A stretch of 64,000 nucleotides of DNA from Nocardioides pantholopis. Lineage in GTDB: Bacteria; Actinomycetota; Actinomycetes; Propionibacteriales; Nocardioidaceae. Every line of letters begins with the position of its first letter. Within the stretch, counting starts at the first letter, position 1. The notes beneath the pieces are model-generated. The model was given only the letters and a program-made list of their open reading frames with translations. It ran no database searches and was not told the DNA's origin. The DNA is taken from positions 2,551,501 to 2,615,500 of the forward strand of contig NZ_CP033324.1 of NCBI RefSeq assembly GCF_003710085.1, given 5' to 3'. The position numbers and the translations under genes were made by a program. Positions 36,988-45,621 of the stretch are shown here, piece after piece.

Positions 36988-37746
36988 TCACGGTCGGGCC
37001 AGCACCGTCCAGGCCGAGGCCCGGACCTCGAACGCCCCGGTCCCGAGCCGCCGTTCCAGCGTGCCCCGCAGCGCCTCCCGGTGGTCGGCCGACAGCGCCT
37101 GGACCCGCGCGCCGGCCGGACCGACCCCGAGCGTGAAGGGCTCCCACCACTGCGCGAAGGACTCGTAGCCGACGGTGACCGTGAGCCGGTCGACGTCGAC
37201 CACCCGCAGCCCCGCGTCGTCGCACAGCTCCGCCAGCGCGCCCTCGGCGACGCCTGCCAGGCCGGCCTCGGTCGTCGCCCCGGGGTCGAGCTCGCGCACC
37301 GTCGACCAGAACGTCGCGAGCGGGCCGGTCTCACTGGCGTGGTCCCACACGCTGGCGCCGATCAGGCCGCCCGTGCCGACGACGCGGCCCATCTCCCGCA
37401 GCCCGGCGACGGGGTCGGCCATGAAGTGCACGACCAGGCTGGCCAGGGCCACGTCGAAGGAGCCGTCCGCGAACGGCAGGTCCTCCGCGGCAGCCTCGCG
37501 CGCGACCACCCCCGGGCAGCGCTCCCGGACCGCCTCGAGGAACGGCGGCGAGGGATCCACCGCGGCGACGGCGGCGGCGCCGAGCCGGTCCACCAGCCGG
37601 GTCGTCAGCGTGCCGGGGCCGCAGCCGACATCGAGCACCCGCTGCCCCGGCCGCACCCGGGCCAGGTCCAGGAACCGGTCGGCCAGCGGGCCGGCGTACC
37701 GGCCCATGAAGCGGTCGTAGCTCTCCGCGGCGACGTCGCACCACAT
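36988..37746 (-). CDS. SAM-dependent methyltransferase (class I)
   Basis: 252 residues. The class I motif I is RVLDVGCGPGTLTTRLVDRLG at about 35-55, the acidic motif II is AAVDPSPPFLEAV, motif III is AAAEDLPFADGSFDVALASLVVHF, and GTGGLIGASVW is motif post-III. It resembles UbiE-like small-molecule methyltransferases; the substrate is unknown. The ATG at 37746 has GAGGAGG 5 bases upstream, so the 36 upstream in-frame residues are left out. It is upstream of nadE on the same strand (59 bp gap). Confidence 0.85.
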   Translation of the reverse strand: MWCDVAAESYDRFMGRYAGPLADRFLDLARVRPGQRVLDVGCGPGTLTTRLVDRLGAAAVAAVDPSPPFLEAVRERCPGVVAREAAAEDLPFADGSFDVALASLVVHFMADPVAGLREMGRVVGTGGLIGASVWDHASETGPLATFWSTVRELDPGATTEAGLAGVAEGALAELCDDAGLRVVDVDRLTVTVGYESFAQWWEPFTLGVGPAGARVQALSADHREALRGTLERRLGTGAFEVRASAWTVLARP

Positions 37747-37892
37747 GCAGGCCTCCTCAAGACTGGACCAGGACGGGCTGGATCGGGCGGGCAGGGCGGG
37801 CTGTTCCGGGTTGACGATGAGTTCTCGTCCGTATCGGAGTCTGGCCCTGTGCATGCCGGCGCACCAGCCCGGCCGGACCGAGGAGCACCGCG

Positions 37893-38393
37893 ATGAGCAC
37901 GACCAGCACGATCAGCCCCTGCCTGTGGTTCGACGACGATCTCGAGGCCGCGATGGCGTTCTACACCCGGATCTTCCCGAGATCCTCCGTCGGCAACGTC
38001 CTGCGCAACACCGAGGCCAGCCGCGGGGAGACCGGCACCGTCGTGGCCGCCGACTTCGACCTCGACGGGTTGCGGTTCCACGGGATCAACGGCGGCCCGC
38101 AGTTCACGTTCAGCGAGGCGGTCTCCTTCCAGGTCGACTGCGCCGACCAGACCGAGGTCGACTACTACTGGGACAGCCTCGTGGACGGCGGCGAGGAGTC
38201 GATGTGCGGCTGGCTCAAGGACCGGTTCGGGCTCTCCTGGCAGATCGTGCCGACCCGGCTGTACTCGCTGCTCCAGGACCCCGACCCGGCCCGCGCCAAC
38301 GCGGCGATGGAGGCGATGCTGGGGATGCGCCGGATCGTGGTGGCCGACCTCGAGGCCGCGGCCGACGCCGCCGGGAGCTCGACCCGGGCCTGA
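37893..38393 (+). CDS. VOC family protein (PhnB/3-dmu-9_3-mt type)
   Basis: 166 residues. TISPCLWFDDDLEAAMAFYTRIFP is the N-terminal beta-alpha-beta unit; YYWDSLVDGGEESMCGWLKDRFGLSWQIVP is the diagnostic C-terminal stretch. Members adopt the vicinal-oxygen-chelate fold but most have no assigned reaction. ATG at 37893 follows a GAGGAGCACCGCG leader. It is divergent from the methyltransferase gene. Confidence 0.88.
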   Translation: MSTTSTISPCLWFDDDLEAAMAFYTRIFPRSSVGNVLRNTEASRGETGTVVAADFDLDGLRFHGINGGPQFTFSEAVSFQVDCADQTEVDYYWDSLVDGGEESMCGWLKDRFGLSWQIVPTRLYSLLQDPDPARANAAMEAMLGMRRIVVADLEAAADAAGSSTRA

Positions 38394-38504
38394 GCCGCTG
38401 GTGAGGACCCTCACAGCAGCTCTCCCGGTTGTCCGGGGCTAGCCTGACCGGAGTCCGTGGACTCCGTCAGGGAGCTGCGAGATGACACCCGAGGAGAGCT
38501 CGAC

Positions 38505-39368
38505 ATGAGCGCACAGCCCAGCCCGGAGGAGACCGCGCCGTACGGAACCGGCGCGGCGAAGCCCGCGTCCCCGGCGAAGCGGGTCCGGACCCACCACCTG
38601 CGGGAGATGAAGGAGCGCGGCGAGCGGTTCGCGATGCTCACCGCCTACGACCAGTACACCGCGCAGACCTTCGACGAGGCCGGCATCGAGGTGCTGCTCG
38701 TCGGTGACAGCGCCTCCAACAACGTCCTCGGCAACGAGACCTCGCTCCCGGTCACTGTCGACGAGCTGCTCCCGCTCACCCGCGCGGTCGCTCGCTCGGC
38801 GCACCGGGCCCTGGTCGTCGGCGACCTGCCCTTCGGGTCCTACCAGGGCTCGCCGGAGCAGGCCTACGACACCGCGGTGCGCTTCATGAAGGAGGGCGGC
38901 GCGCACTGCGTGAAGCTCGAGGGCGGCACCGAGATGGCGCCCCAGATCGAGCGGCTCACCCGCGGCGGCGTACCGGTCATGGCCCACATCGGCTTCACCC
39001 CTCAGAGCGAGCACACCCTCGGCGGCTACCGGGTCCAGGGCCGCGGCGAGAGCGCCCAGCGGATCCTCGACGACGCCAAGGCGGTCCAGGCGGCCGGCGC
39101 GTTCGCGGTCGTGATGGAGATGGTCCCCGGCGACGTCGCCGGCGAGGTCACCCGCGAGCTCGCGATCCCCACGATCGGCATCGGCGCCGGCAACCAGTGC
39201 GACGGCCAGGTGCTGGTCTGGCAGGACGCCTTCGGGCTGCGCACCGGGCGGATGGCGCGCTTCGTCAAGCAGTACGCCGACGTGCATGCGGTCCTCCTCG
39301 AGGGCGCCCGCGAGTACGCCGCCGACGTCCGCGCCGGCACCTTCCCCGGGCCCGAGCACACCTTCTGA
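38505..39368 (+). CDS. panB: 3-methyl-2-oxobutanoate hydroxymethyltransferase
   Basis: 287 residues. Family signatures are [21 protein letters not shown], the metal-binding Asp in [51 protein letters not shown], the Glu in VVMEMVPG, and [21 protein letters not shown]. It adds a hydroxymethyl group from methylene-tetrahydrofolate to 2-oxoisovalerate, the first step of pantothenate synthesis. ATG at 38505 has GAGGAGAG 7 bases upstream; an in-frame GTG at 38457 is less likely. panC/panD are not in the window. Confidence 0.95.
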   Translation: MSAQPSPEETAPYGTGAAKPASPAKRVRTHHLREMKERGERFAMLTAYDQYTAQTFDEAGIEVLLVGDSASNNVLGNETSLPVTVDELLPLTRAVARSAHRALVVGDLPFGSYQGSPEQAYDTAVRFMKEGGAHCVKLEGGTEMAPQIERLTRGGVPVMAHIGFTPQSEHTLGGYRVQGRGESAQRILDDAKAVQAAGAFAVVMEMVPGDVAGEVTRELAIPTIGIGAGNQCDGQVLVWQDAFGLRTGRMARFVKQYADVHAVLLEGAREYAADVRAGTFPGPEHTF

Positions 39369-39409
39369 GGGCCCTTTCCCCGGGTGCGTCCCGGAACTAG
39401 AGTCGCGAG

Positions 39410-40600
39410 ATGCGCAGGCTCGCGGTCGCCTCGGTCCTGGTCCTTCCGCTCGGGCTGCTCGTCGCCGCGCCAACCTCCGGCTCGTCGGCCGCGGCGCCGG
39501 TCGCGGAGCACCGAGCCACGTCGGCGCCGGCTCCCGAGGTGCGCCGGGCCCCCGGCCTCGACGTACGTCGAGTGGCCGGCGGTCTGGACATCCCCTGGGA
39601 CGTCCAGCCGGTCGGGGACGGCCGGCTGCTGGTCACCGAGCGGGACCGGGCCCGGCTGCTGCTGATCGACGCCGACGGCGGCCAGCGCGCCGTCGACTTC
39701 CCCAGCGGCTCGGTGTGGCGCTCGGACGAGACCGGGCTGATGTCGCTGGCGGTCGACCCCGGCTTCGCCGCCAACCGACGCATCTACACCTGCCAGGGCG
39801 CCCGCCGCAGCGGCGGGCGTCACGACATCCGGGTGGTCGCCTGGCGCCTGGACGCCGACCTCCGGCGCGCCGCCCGGTTCCGGACCCTGGTCAAGGGTCT
39901 CCCCACCAGGAACGGCCGGCACGGCGGCTGCCGGCTGCTGATCCTGCGCAGCGGCGCCCTGGTGATCGGCACCGGCGACGCCGCGGTCGGCCGCAACCCC
40001 CGCAACCTGCGCTCGCTGGGCGGCAAGACGCTGCGCGTGGACCGCACCACCGGACGCGCCTGGCCGAGCAACCCATACGCGCGCTCGGCCTCGCGCCGCA
40101 AGCGCCTGGTGCTGACCTACGGCCACCGCAACGTCCAGGGCCTGGCCCAGCGCAGCGACGGCTCGGTGTGGTCGATCGAGCACGGCAGCTTCCGCGACGA
40201 CGAGGTGAACCTGCTGGTCAAGGGCGGCGACTACGGGTGGCACCCGGTCCCCGGCTACAACGAGTCGGTGCCGATGACCGACCAGCGCCTGCCCGGCCGG
40301 CAGCGGGGCGCGCGCTGGCGCTCGGGGCGCCCGACGATCGCCACCAGCGGCGGCACCTTCGTCCGCGGTCGCGCGTGGGGCTCCCTGCGCGGCACCCTGG
40401 CGGTGGCCGCGCTCGCGGGGCAGCGACTGGTGTTCCTGAAGTTCGACCGGCGCGGCCGGTTCCGCTCGGCGCGGGCCCCGCAGGCGCTGCGCCGGTACGG
40501 CCGGCTCCGGTCGGTGACCAGCGCGCCGAACGGCGACCTGCTGGTGACGACCGCCAACGGCGAGGGCCGCGACCAGGTGCTGCGGGTCAGCCCGCGCTGA
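39410..40600 (+). CDS. Secreted PQQ-dependent sugar dehydrogenase-like protein
   Basis: 396 residues. A signal peptide (LAVASVLVLPLGLLVAAP) precedes a six-bladed propeller of the soluble glucose/aldose dehydrogenase family: LDIPWDVQPVGDGRLLVTERDRARL, TYGHRNVQGLAQRSDGSVWSIEHG and DDEVNLLVKGGDYGWHPVPGYN. The Arg of GHRNVQGL is kept. The His usually found in A-x-H-P-x-F is Asp here (LAVDPGF); from memory this position is catalytic in soluble glucose dehydrogenase, so activity may differ. Secreted; start ATG at 39410. Confidence 0.85.
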   Translation: MRRLAVASVLVLPLGLLVAAPTSGSSAAAPVAEHRATSAPAPEVRRAPGLDVRRVAGGLDIPWDVQPVGDGRLLVTERDRARLLLIDADGGQRAVDFPSGSVWRSDETGLMSLAVDPGFAANRRIYTCQGARRSGGRHDIRVVAWRLDADLRRAARFRTLVKGLPTRNGRHGGCRLLILRSGALVIGTGDAAVGRNPRNLRSLGGKTLRVDRTTGRAWPSNPYARSASRRKRLVLTYGHRNVQGLAQRSDGSVWSIEHGSFRDDEVNLLVKGGDYGWHPVPGYNESVPMTDQRLPGRQRGARWRSGRPTIATSGGTFVRGRAWGSLRGTLAVAALAGQRLVFLKFDRRGRFRSARAPQALRRYGRLRSVTSAPNGDLLVTTANGEGRDQVLRVSPR

Positions 40601-40640
40601 GCCGCGGATGGGCGACGAGGTGCCCCGGCGGCGGCGAGCC

Positions 40641-40744
40641 GCGGTGGTCGAGCCGGTGGTCGACCGGTGGTCGAGCCGCGAACGCAGCGAGCCGCGGCGG
40701 TCGAACCGGTGGTCGAGCCGCGAGCGCAGCGAGCGTGTCGAGCC
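40641..40744. repeat. REP-like TGGTCGAGCC intergenic repeat cluster
   Basis: At least four copies of GTGGTCGA(G/A)CCG are packed here. Two copies continue into GAGCCGCGA(A/G)CGCAGCGAGC. Dispersed palindromic units of this kind are common between genes in Nocardioides-like genomes (recollection). They fill the gap between the convergent PQQ-protein and membrane-protein genes. Confidence 0.75.
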
Positions 40745-40750
40745 CCCCGC

Positions 40751-41032
40751 TCAGGCGCCCCAGCCACCCCAGACCGCACCGGCGAGGATGACGACGAACC
40801 ACGCCACCCCCGCGACCACCGGCACCGCGAGCACCCAGGTGGGCCGCGGCGTCCACCAGCGACAGGCCTGGACGAACAGCACCAGCCACAGCGCCAGCAG
40901 CCCGGCCACGCCCCACCAGGGCGCGACGAGCCAGCTGGCGGCGTACAGGAAGAAGACCGCGGCCATCCCGGCCATGCCCACGAACGGCCACGGCGAGGTG
41001 GCGTTGGGGTTGTAGGGGCGGTACTTCGCCAC
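40751..41032 (-). CDS. Small hypothetical membrane protein
   Basis: 93 residues with three hydrophobic helices ([66 protein letters not shown]). GTG at 41032 begins two bases after the stop of the 65-residue gene upstream, so the pair is co-transcribed. Family not recognised; it resembles small actinobacterial membrane proteins near map. Confidence 0.7.
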   Translation of the reverse strand: MAKYRPYNPNATSPWPFVGMAGMAAVFFLYAASWLVAPWWGVAGLLALWLVLFVQACRWWTPRPTWVLAVPVVAGVAWFVVILAGAVWGGWGA

Positions 41033-41033
41033 C

Positions 41034-41231
41034 TCAGTCGCGGGGAGCGTCGGCGTCGTCGTTCCAGTCCGGGTCGTTGTCCCAGGCCTCGTTGCGTGCC
41101 TCGACGTTCTCCAGGGCGCGGCTCGCCTCGAGCTCGGTGGTGTAGGGACCCAGCCGGTCCGCGTTGCGGCACCCGTCGCGTCCCTCGACCGTGTGGTGCT
41201 TGAGGCAGAACCAGAACTCGCCGTCACTCAT
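41034..41231 (-). CDS. Small conserved actinobacterial protein
   Basis: 65 residues: [25 protein letters not shown], then a helix ([20 protein letters not shown]) and an acidic tail. The C-x2-HH plus C pattern could bind a metal, which is inference. Proteins with this F-C-L-x-H-H-x-V-E pattern and R-L-G-P-Y recur in actinobacteria next to map. ATG at 41231; the start is 25 bp from the divergent map start. Function unknown. Confidence 0.8.
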   Translation of the reverse strand: MSDGEFWFCLKHHTVEGRDGCRNADRLGPYTTELEASRALENVEARNEAWDNDPDWNDDADAPRD

Positions 41232-41241
41232 GGCCCGAAAC

Positions 41242-41256
41242 TACACTTCCGCACCG
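41242..41256 (+). promoter_or_regulatory. -10 element of a probable leaderless map transcript
   Basis: TACACT at 41242-41247 fits a -10 box. The expected transcription start, about 7-9 bases further, falls at the GTG at 41256. No ribosome binding site precedes that GTG, so the message is probably leaderless. Confidence 0.55.
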
Positions 41257-42104
41257 TGACTCCCGTGGCTCCCGCGTCCATCTCGCCGCGTCGACCGGTT
41301 CCCGCGCACATCGCGCGCCCGGAGTACGTCGACCGCCCGGCGCCGACGCCGTACACCGGCAGCCACGTGCAGGACACCGGGACCATCGAGCGGATGCGGG
41401 TCGCGGGTCGGCTGGCCGCCCAGTGCCGCGACCTGGTGGGGTCCCACGTGGTCCCGGGCGTCACGACCGACGAGCTGGACCGGATCGGCCACGAGTTCCT
41501 CTGCGACCACGGCGCCTACCCCTCGACGCTGGGCTACCGCGGCTTCCCGAAGTCGCTGTGCTCGAGCGTCAACGAGGTGGTCTGCCACGGCATCCCGGAC
41601 GGCCGGGTCGTCGAGGACGGCGACATCGTCAACATCGACGTCACCGCCTACCTCGACGGCGTGCACGGCGACACCAACGCCACCTTCCTGGCCGGCGACG
41701 TCGACGAGGAGACCCGCCAGCTCGTCGAGCACACCCGGGAGGCGCTGCGCCGGGGCATCAACGCGGTGAAGCCCGGCCGGCGGATCAACGTGATCGGGCG
41801 GGTCATCGAGTCCTACGCGAAGCGGTTCGGCTACGGCGTGGTCCGCGAGTTCACCGGTCACGGCATCGGGACGTCGTTCCACTCCGGCCTGGTCGTGCCG
41901 CACTACGACGACCCGGAGCACGACGACCTGATCGAGGTCGGCATGACGTTCACGATCGAGCCGATGCTGAACCTCGGCACCCACGAGTGGGAGATGTGGG
42001 ACGACGGCTGGACGGTCGTCACCCGCGACCGGCGTCCCAGCGCCCAGTTCGAGCACATGCTGGTCGTCACCCCCACCGGCGCCGAGGTGCTCACCGAGGC
42101 GTGA
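41256..42104 (+). CDS. map: Methionine aminopeptidase type I
   Basis: 282 residues. All five metal ligands are visible: two Asp in [17 protein letters not shown], His in [13 protein letters not shown], Glu in FTIEPMLN and Glu in AQFEHMLVV. The substrate-gating His is in [11 protein letters not shown]. The N-terminal 40 residues form a Pro-rich extension ([18 protein letters not shown]) typical of actinobacterial MetAP type Ic. It removes initiator methionine from nascent proteins. GTG at 41256 matches a -10 element. Confidence 0.95.
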   Translation: MTPVAPASISPRRPVPAHIARPEYVDRPAPTPYTGSHVQDTGTIERMRVAGRLAAQCRDLVGSHVVPGVTTDELDRIGHEFLCDHGAYPSTLGYRGFPKSLCSSVNEVVCHGIPDGRVVEDGDIVNIDVTAYLDGVHGDTNATFLAGDVDEETRQLVEHTREALRRGINAVKPGRRINVIGRVIESYAKRFGYGVVREFTGHGIGTSFHSGLVVPHYDDPEHDDLIEVGMTFTIEPMLNLGTHEWEMWDDGWTVVTRDRRPSAQFEHMLVVTPTGAEVLTEA

Positions 42105-42123
42105 GCCGGCCGTCCTGACCCCA

Positions 42124-42215
42124 GCGGTGAGCCTGCCACCGTTTCGAACGCCGTCCGGCCCCTGGCGGTGAGCCTGCCACCGTTTCCACGACGAGAACGG
42201 TGGCAGGCTCACCGC
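42124..42215. repeat. Three-copy 20-22 bp repeat forming a 20-bp perfect stem
   Basis: Two direct copies of GCGGTGAGCCTGCCACCGTT begin at 42124 and 42165; a third copy at 42195-42215 is inverted. The last two can pair over 20 bp with a loop of about 10 bases. There is no T-tract. It fills most of the gap between map and the VWA gene. Confidence 0.85.
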
Positions 42216-42311
42216 TGCCACGAGCGGGTCAGACCAGAACGCCAGAGCCAGACCCCGGCGTGTCCCCCGGCGCCAGGTGTCGCCGCATCGACTTGTGGGC
42301 AGGACGAGGCC

Positions 42312-44249
42312 ATGCGCCTCGAGCCCCGACATCATCTGGCCGGCCTCGCCGTACTCCTGATCGCCGTGACCTCCGGGACGGTCGGCGCGGCCGCCGCCCC
42401 GGCACCCGGCCCGGCCGCAGCCGCTGCGGTCGCCGAGGACGACGGGTACGGCCGGATGATGCTGCTCCTGGACGCCTCGGGCTCCATGGCCGAGCCGGCC
42501 GGCGGCGGCCAGACCAAGATCGCGGCGGCCCGCAGGGCGCTCACGACGGTGGTCGAGGGCCTCCCGGACGAGGCCCAGGTGGGGCTCCGGGTCTTCGGCG
42601 CGAAGGTGTTCTCGCGCACCGACCCGGGCTCGTGCACCGACAGCCAGGTCGTGGTCGAGCCCGGCACCGGCAACCGCGACGCCCTGCGCGCCGCGGTCGG
42701 CGCCTACGAGCCGTACGGCGAGACCCCGATCCCGCACGCGCTCACCGAGGCCGCCAAGGATCTCGGCGACGAGGGCGCCCGGTCGATCGTGCTGGTCTCC
42801 GACGGCGAGTCGACCTGCGACCCGGACCCGTGCCGGGTGGCCGCAGAGCTGCAGAAGACCGGCATCGACCTGCGCATCGACGTGGTCGGGCTGTCGGTCT
42901 CCGGCAAGGCCCGCCAGCAGCTGCAGTGCATCGCCGAGCAGGGCAACGGCACCTACTACGACGCCGACAGCGCCGCGGACATCGAGAGCCGCCTGACCCG
43001 CGTCGCGGCTCGCGCGGTGCAGCCCTTCACGCTGACCGGCGAGCCGATCGTCGGCGGTCCCGAGAGCTCGCCGACCCCGATCGCGGTCGGCGAGTACGTC
43101 GACTCCCTCGGAGCGTCGGGTGACTCGAAGAGCTACGTGTTCACCCGCGAGACGGCCGGGACCACCCTGCGCGTCGCGGCGCTCTCCCAGGGCGAGACGG
43201 GGTTCCTCGACGGGGTGATCGCCGAGGTCACCGGGCCCGCCGGGCGCTGCGACTACGCCAGCGCCAACCGGACCGCCATCGACGTGCGTGAGGTGATGGG
43301 CGTCCAGCTGACCGCCGGAGCGGACCTCGGCTCGTCGAACGTCGAGGGCTGCCACGAGCCCGGCGAGTACGTCCTGACCGTCTCCCGGGCGCGCGGCGGG
43401 ACCGAGGAGGTGCCGTTCGGCCTGGTCGTGACCGAGGAGCCCCCGGTCGAGGAGGTCGGCTTCAGCGACCCGGCGCTCGCCAACCTGTCGGTCGCCGCCC
43501 CTCACGTGAGCGGGCCGGTCCAGAAGGTCGAGGGCGCAGCGTCGTTCGACGCTGCCCCCGAGATCGAGACGGGCAGCTGGTCGAGCACCGTCGTGCCCGG
43601 CGAGGTGCTGTTCTACAAGGTTCCGCTCGACTTCGGGCAGGCGGCGCAGGTCAGCGTGGAGTTCCCGGAGGCCGGCGGCGAGCTCGCCGAGCAGTTCGGC
43701 CGGTTCCCGCCGAGCGCCAACCTGACGCTGTTCAACCCGCTGCAGGCGCAGCTGGGTTACGTCGACGGCTCCGAGTGGCTGGGCTCCGCCGACGGCACGA
43801 CCCTGCAGACGGCGATCCCGGCAGTCAGCCGCGCGCCGTCGGAGATCCGCAGCGCGAAGTTCAACGGTGGCGCGGACGTGACCGCGGCGGGCGACTACTA
43901 CGTCAGCGTGAGCGTGCAGAAGCAGGACCACACCCTCGAGATCCCGTTCACCCTCAACGTGGAGGTCATCGGCGAGCCCGCCGCGGGCCCGACGTACGCC
44001 GACGGGGCGACCTGGAGCATCACGGACGGTGCTGGCGAGGCCGACGGCGAGGGCACCGCGACCGGCGACTCGGCGAGCCCGTCCGACAATGAGTCGGACG
44101 ACGCGGACGCGGACGGCGGCGCCGAAGCCGCGGCCGGCGGCAGCGACGAGGGCGGGCCCGGGGCTGCCGTGGCGATCGGTGTCGGGGTCCTGGTGCTGGC
44201 CGCGCTGGCGGGGGCCGCCATCCTGTGGCACCGCCGCGCGGCGAGCTGA
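42312..44249 (+). CDS. Membrane-anchored secreted protein with VWA domain
   Basis: 645 residues. Signal peptide (LAGLAVLLIAVTSGTVGA), then a von Willebrand A domain at about 50-235 with the MIDAS motif DASGSM, the conserved Thr in GETPIPHALTEA and Asp in LVSDGESTCDPDPC. The middle (about 250-590) is beta-rich with a few Cys. An acidic Gly/Asp-rich linker precedes a C-terminal helix (AVAIGVGVLVLAALAGAAIL) and a short basic tail, so it is surface-anchored. The role is unknown; adhesion or envelope assembly is possible. Confidence 0.85.
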   Translation: MRLEPRHHLAGLAVLLIAVTSGTVGAAAAPAPGPAAAAAVAEDDGYGRMMLLLDASGSMAEPAGGGQTKIAAARRALTTVVEGLPDEAQVGLRVFGAKVFSRTDPGSCTDSQVVVEPGTGNRDALRAAVGAYEPYGETPIPHALTEAAKDLGDEGARSIVLVSDGESTCDPDPCRVAAELQKTGIDLRIDVVGLSVSGKARQQLQCIAEQGNGTYYDADSAADIESRLTRVAARAVQPFTLTGEPIVGGPESSPTPIAVGEYVDSLGASGDSKSYVFTRETAGTTLRVAALSQGETGFLDGVIAEVTGPAGRCDYASANRTAIDVREVMGVQLTAGADLGSSNVEGCHEPGEYVLTVSRARGGTEEVPFGLVVTEEPPVEEVGFSDPALANLSVAAPHVSGPVQKVEGAASFDAAPEIETGSWSSTVVPGEVLFYKVPLDFGQAAQVSVEFPEAGGELAEQFGRFPPSANLTLFNPLQAQLGYVDGSEWLGSADGTTLQTAIPAVSRAPSEIRSAKFNGGADVTAAGDYYVSVSVQKQDHTLEIPFTLNVEVIGEPAAGPTYADGATWSITDGAGEADGEGTATGDSASPSDNESDDADADGGAEAAAGGSDEGGPGAAVAIGVGVLVLAALAGAAILWHRRAAS

Positions 44250-44261
44250 CCGGCGCCGCCG

Positions 44262-44702
44262 TCAGGCGAGGTCGTCGAAGGAGCGCTCGCCGGTCTCGGC
44301 CAGCCGCCGCTCGACCCGGAGCACGGCGACCTCGTGCTCGGGATCGCCGGTCATCGCGGCGGCCAGGCGCAGGTGCGGCAGCGCCGCGGCGTACTCCGAC
44401 TGGCGCTCCAGCGCCCGGCCCAGCGCGTGGTGCACCCAGTCGTCGTCCGGCCGCTCCTCGGCGAGGGCACGCAGCTCCGCCTCGGCCCGCCCGAGCTGGG
44501 CGCGGATCAGGTAGGCCCAGGCACGCAGCGAGCGCAGCCCGCTGTTGCCGGGCTCCTCGGCCAGCGCCGGCTCGATGACTTCCAACGCCTCCACGGGCGC
44601 GCGGCGCGCGAGCAGGTCGTGGGCGGTGCGGTACGCCGCCTCGTGGCCCCGCTGGCCGGGGAACACGATCGGCGGGGCCTTCAGCTCCTCGAACTCGTCC
44701 AT
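44262..44702 (-). CDS. TPR-containing protein
   Basis: 146 residues. Helical repeats with TPR spacing: AYRTAHDLLARRAPVEALEVIEPALAEEP, LRSLRAWAYLIRAQLGRAEAELRALAEERP and VHHALGRALERQSEYAAALPHLRLA. Such proteins mediate protein contacts. Its partner is unknown. ATG at 44702 is preferred to a TTG three codons earlier. It converges with the VWA gene and is divergent from rnpB. Confidence 0.75.
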   Translation of the reverse strand: MDEFEELKAPPIVFPGQRGHEAAYRTAHDLLARRAPVEALEVIEPALAEEPGNSGLRSLRAWAYLIRAQLGRAEAELRALAEERPDDDWVHHALGRALERQSEYAAALPHLRLAAAMTGDPEHEVAVLRVERRLAETGERSFDDLA

Positions 44703-44745
44703 GGCGCCCAACCTAGCCGGGGCCGCGGTGTGTCATCCTTGCCCT

Positions 44746-45151
44746 GCGGATGGGCTGGCCGGGCGACCGCGTCGCACCCTTCGGGGTACGCCGAGGAAGG
44801 TCCGGGCTCCACAGGGCAGGGTGGTGGGTAACACCCACCCGGGGTGACCCGCGGGACAGTGCCACAGAAAACAAACCGCCTCCCGGCTTGCCGGGCGGTA
44901 AGGGTGAAACGGTGGGGCAAGAGCCCACCAGCGATCCGGGTGACCGGATCGGCTAGGCAAACCCCACCCGGAGCAAGGTCAAGAAGTCGCGGTTCCGGCC
45001 GCGACGCGCGCACGTTCGAGGGCGGCCCGCCCGAGTGCGCGGGTAGACCGCTGGAGGCTGCCGGCAACGGCAGCCGTAGATGGATGGTCGCCCCCCGGAC
45101 GCCCGCAAGGGCCCCGGGGACAGAACCCGGCCTACAGGCCAGCCCGTCCGC
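44746..45151 (+). ncRNA. rnpB: RNase P RNA (type A)
   Basis: The conserved core is unmistakable. GAGGAAGGTCCGGGCTCCAC at about 44792 opens it, followed by GGGACAGTGCCACAGAAA, AAGGGTGAAACGGTG, GGCAAACCCCACCCGGAGCA and, near the 3' end, GGACAGAACCCGGCCTACAGG. The terminal stem P1 pairs GCGGATGGGCTGGCC (from 44746) with GGCCAGCCCGTCCGC (ending 45151). It is the catalytic RNA that matures the 5' ends of tRNAs. Confidence 0.97.
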
Positions 45152-45309
45152 ACTTCACCCCTCTGACCTGCCAAGGCGCATGCCGTCGTTGGCTGAGCAG
45201 GCGCGGTGATACCGGGATGCGTGGCCGTCGGTTGTCGCTGGATCGGCGTCCGTCGTGGTCCAGCTGCTGCTCGCCGGCTACTTCGAACGCCGTGGTGCGA
45301 GCTTCGCAG

Positions 45310-45603
45310 TCAGCGTGGCGCTCGGCGTCCACGCCGTGTCGGACCTGCCCGCCAATGACCGGCGTGGCGGCTCCACGCACCTCGGAGCCAGTGCCTACGC
45401 TCGCGGTCAGCGCCTCCCACCGGGGTGGGTGCCTCAGTGTCTGCGCCCGCAGCCACAACGTCCTCATAGCGGGCGTGGAGCCGGTCGCGCACCTCCTCAG
45501 CGCTCAACTGGGATCGGGTACGCGAGTCGCGAGCGACGGCCGCACCGGTGGCGGCGACGCCGACCAACCCAGCCAACCCGACCAGTTTCCAGATCTTCGA
45601 CAC
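45310..45603 (-). CDS. Small membrane-anchored hypothetical protein
   Basis: 97 residues. An N-terminal helix (WKLVGLAGLVGVAATGAAVA) is followed by a charged helix (SQLSAEEVRDRLHARYEDVVAAG) and a basic tail. GTG at 45603 has GGAGGT about 10 bases upstream. It is divergent from the NlpC/P60-like gene, with only 18 bp between the two start codons. Family unknown. Confidence 0.6.
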   Translation of the reverse strand: MSKIWKLVGLAGLVGVAATGAAVARDSRTRSQLSAEEVRDRLHARYEDVVAAGADTEAPTPVGGADRERRHWLRGAWSRHAGHWRAGPTRRGRRAPR

Positions 45604-45621
45604 GGCAGGAGCACCTCCATC

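Noticed and set aside
41241..44231. 996-residue minus-strand ORF across map and the VWA gene
   Set aside because: Both plus-strand genes have clear motifs; this is their shadow.
45132..45467. 111-residue minus-strand ORF after rnpB
   Set aside because: It overlaps the small membrane protein and the 3' end of rnpB; no conserved features.
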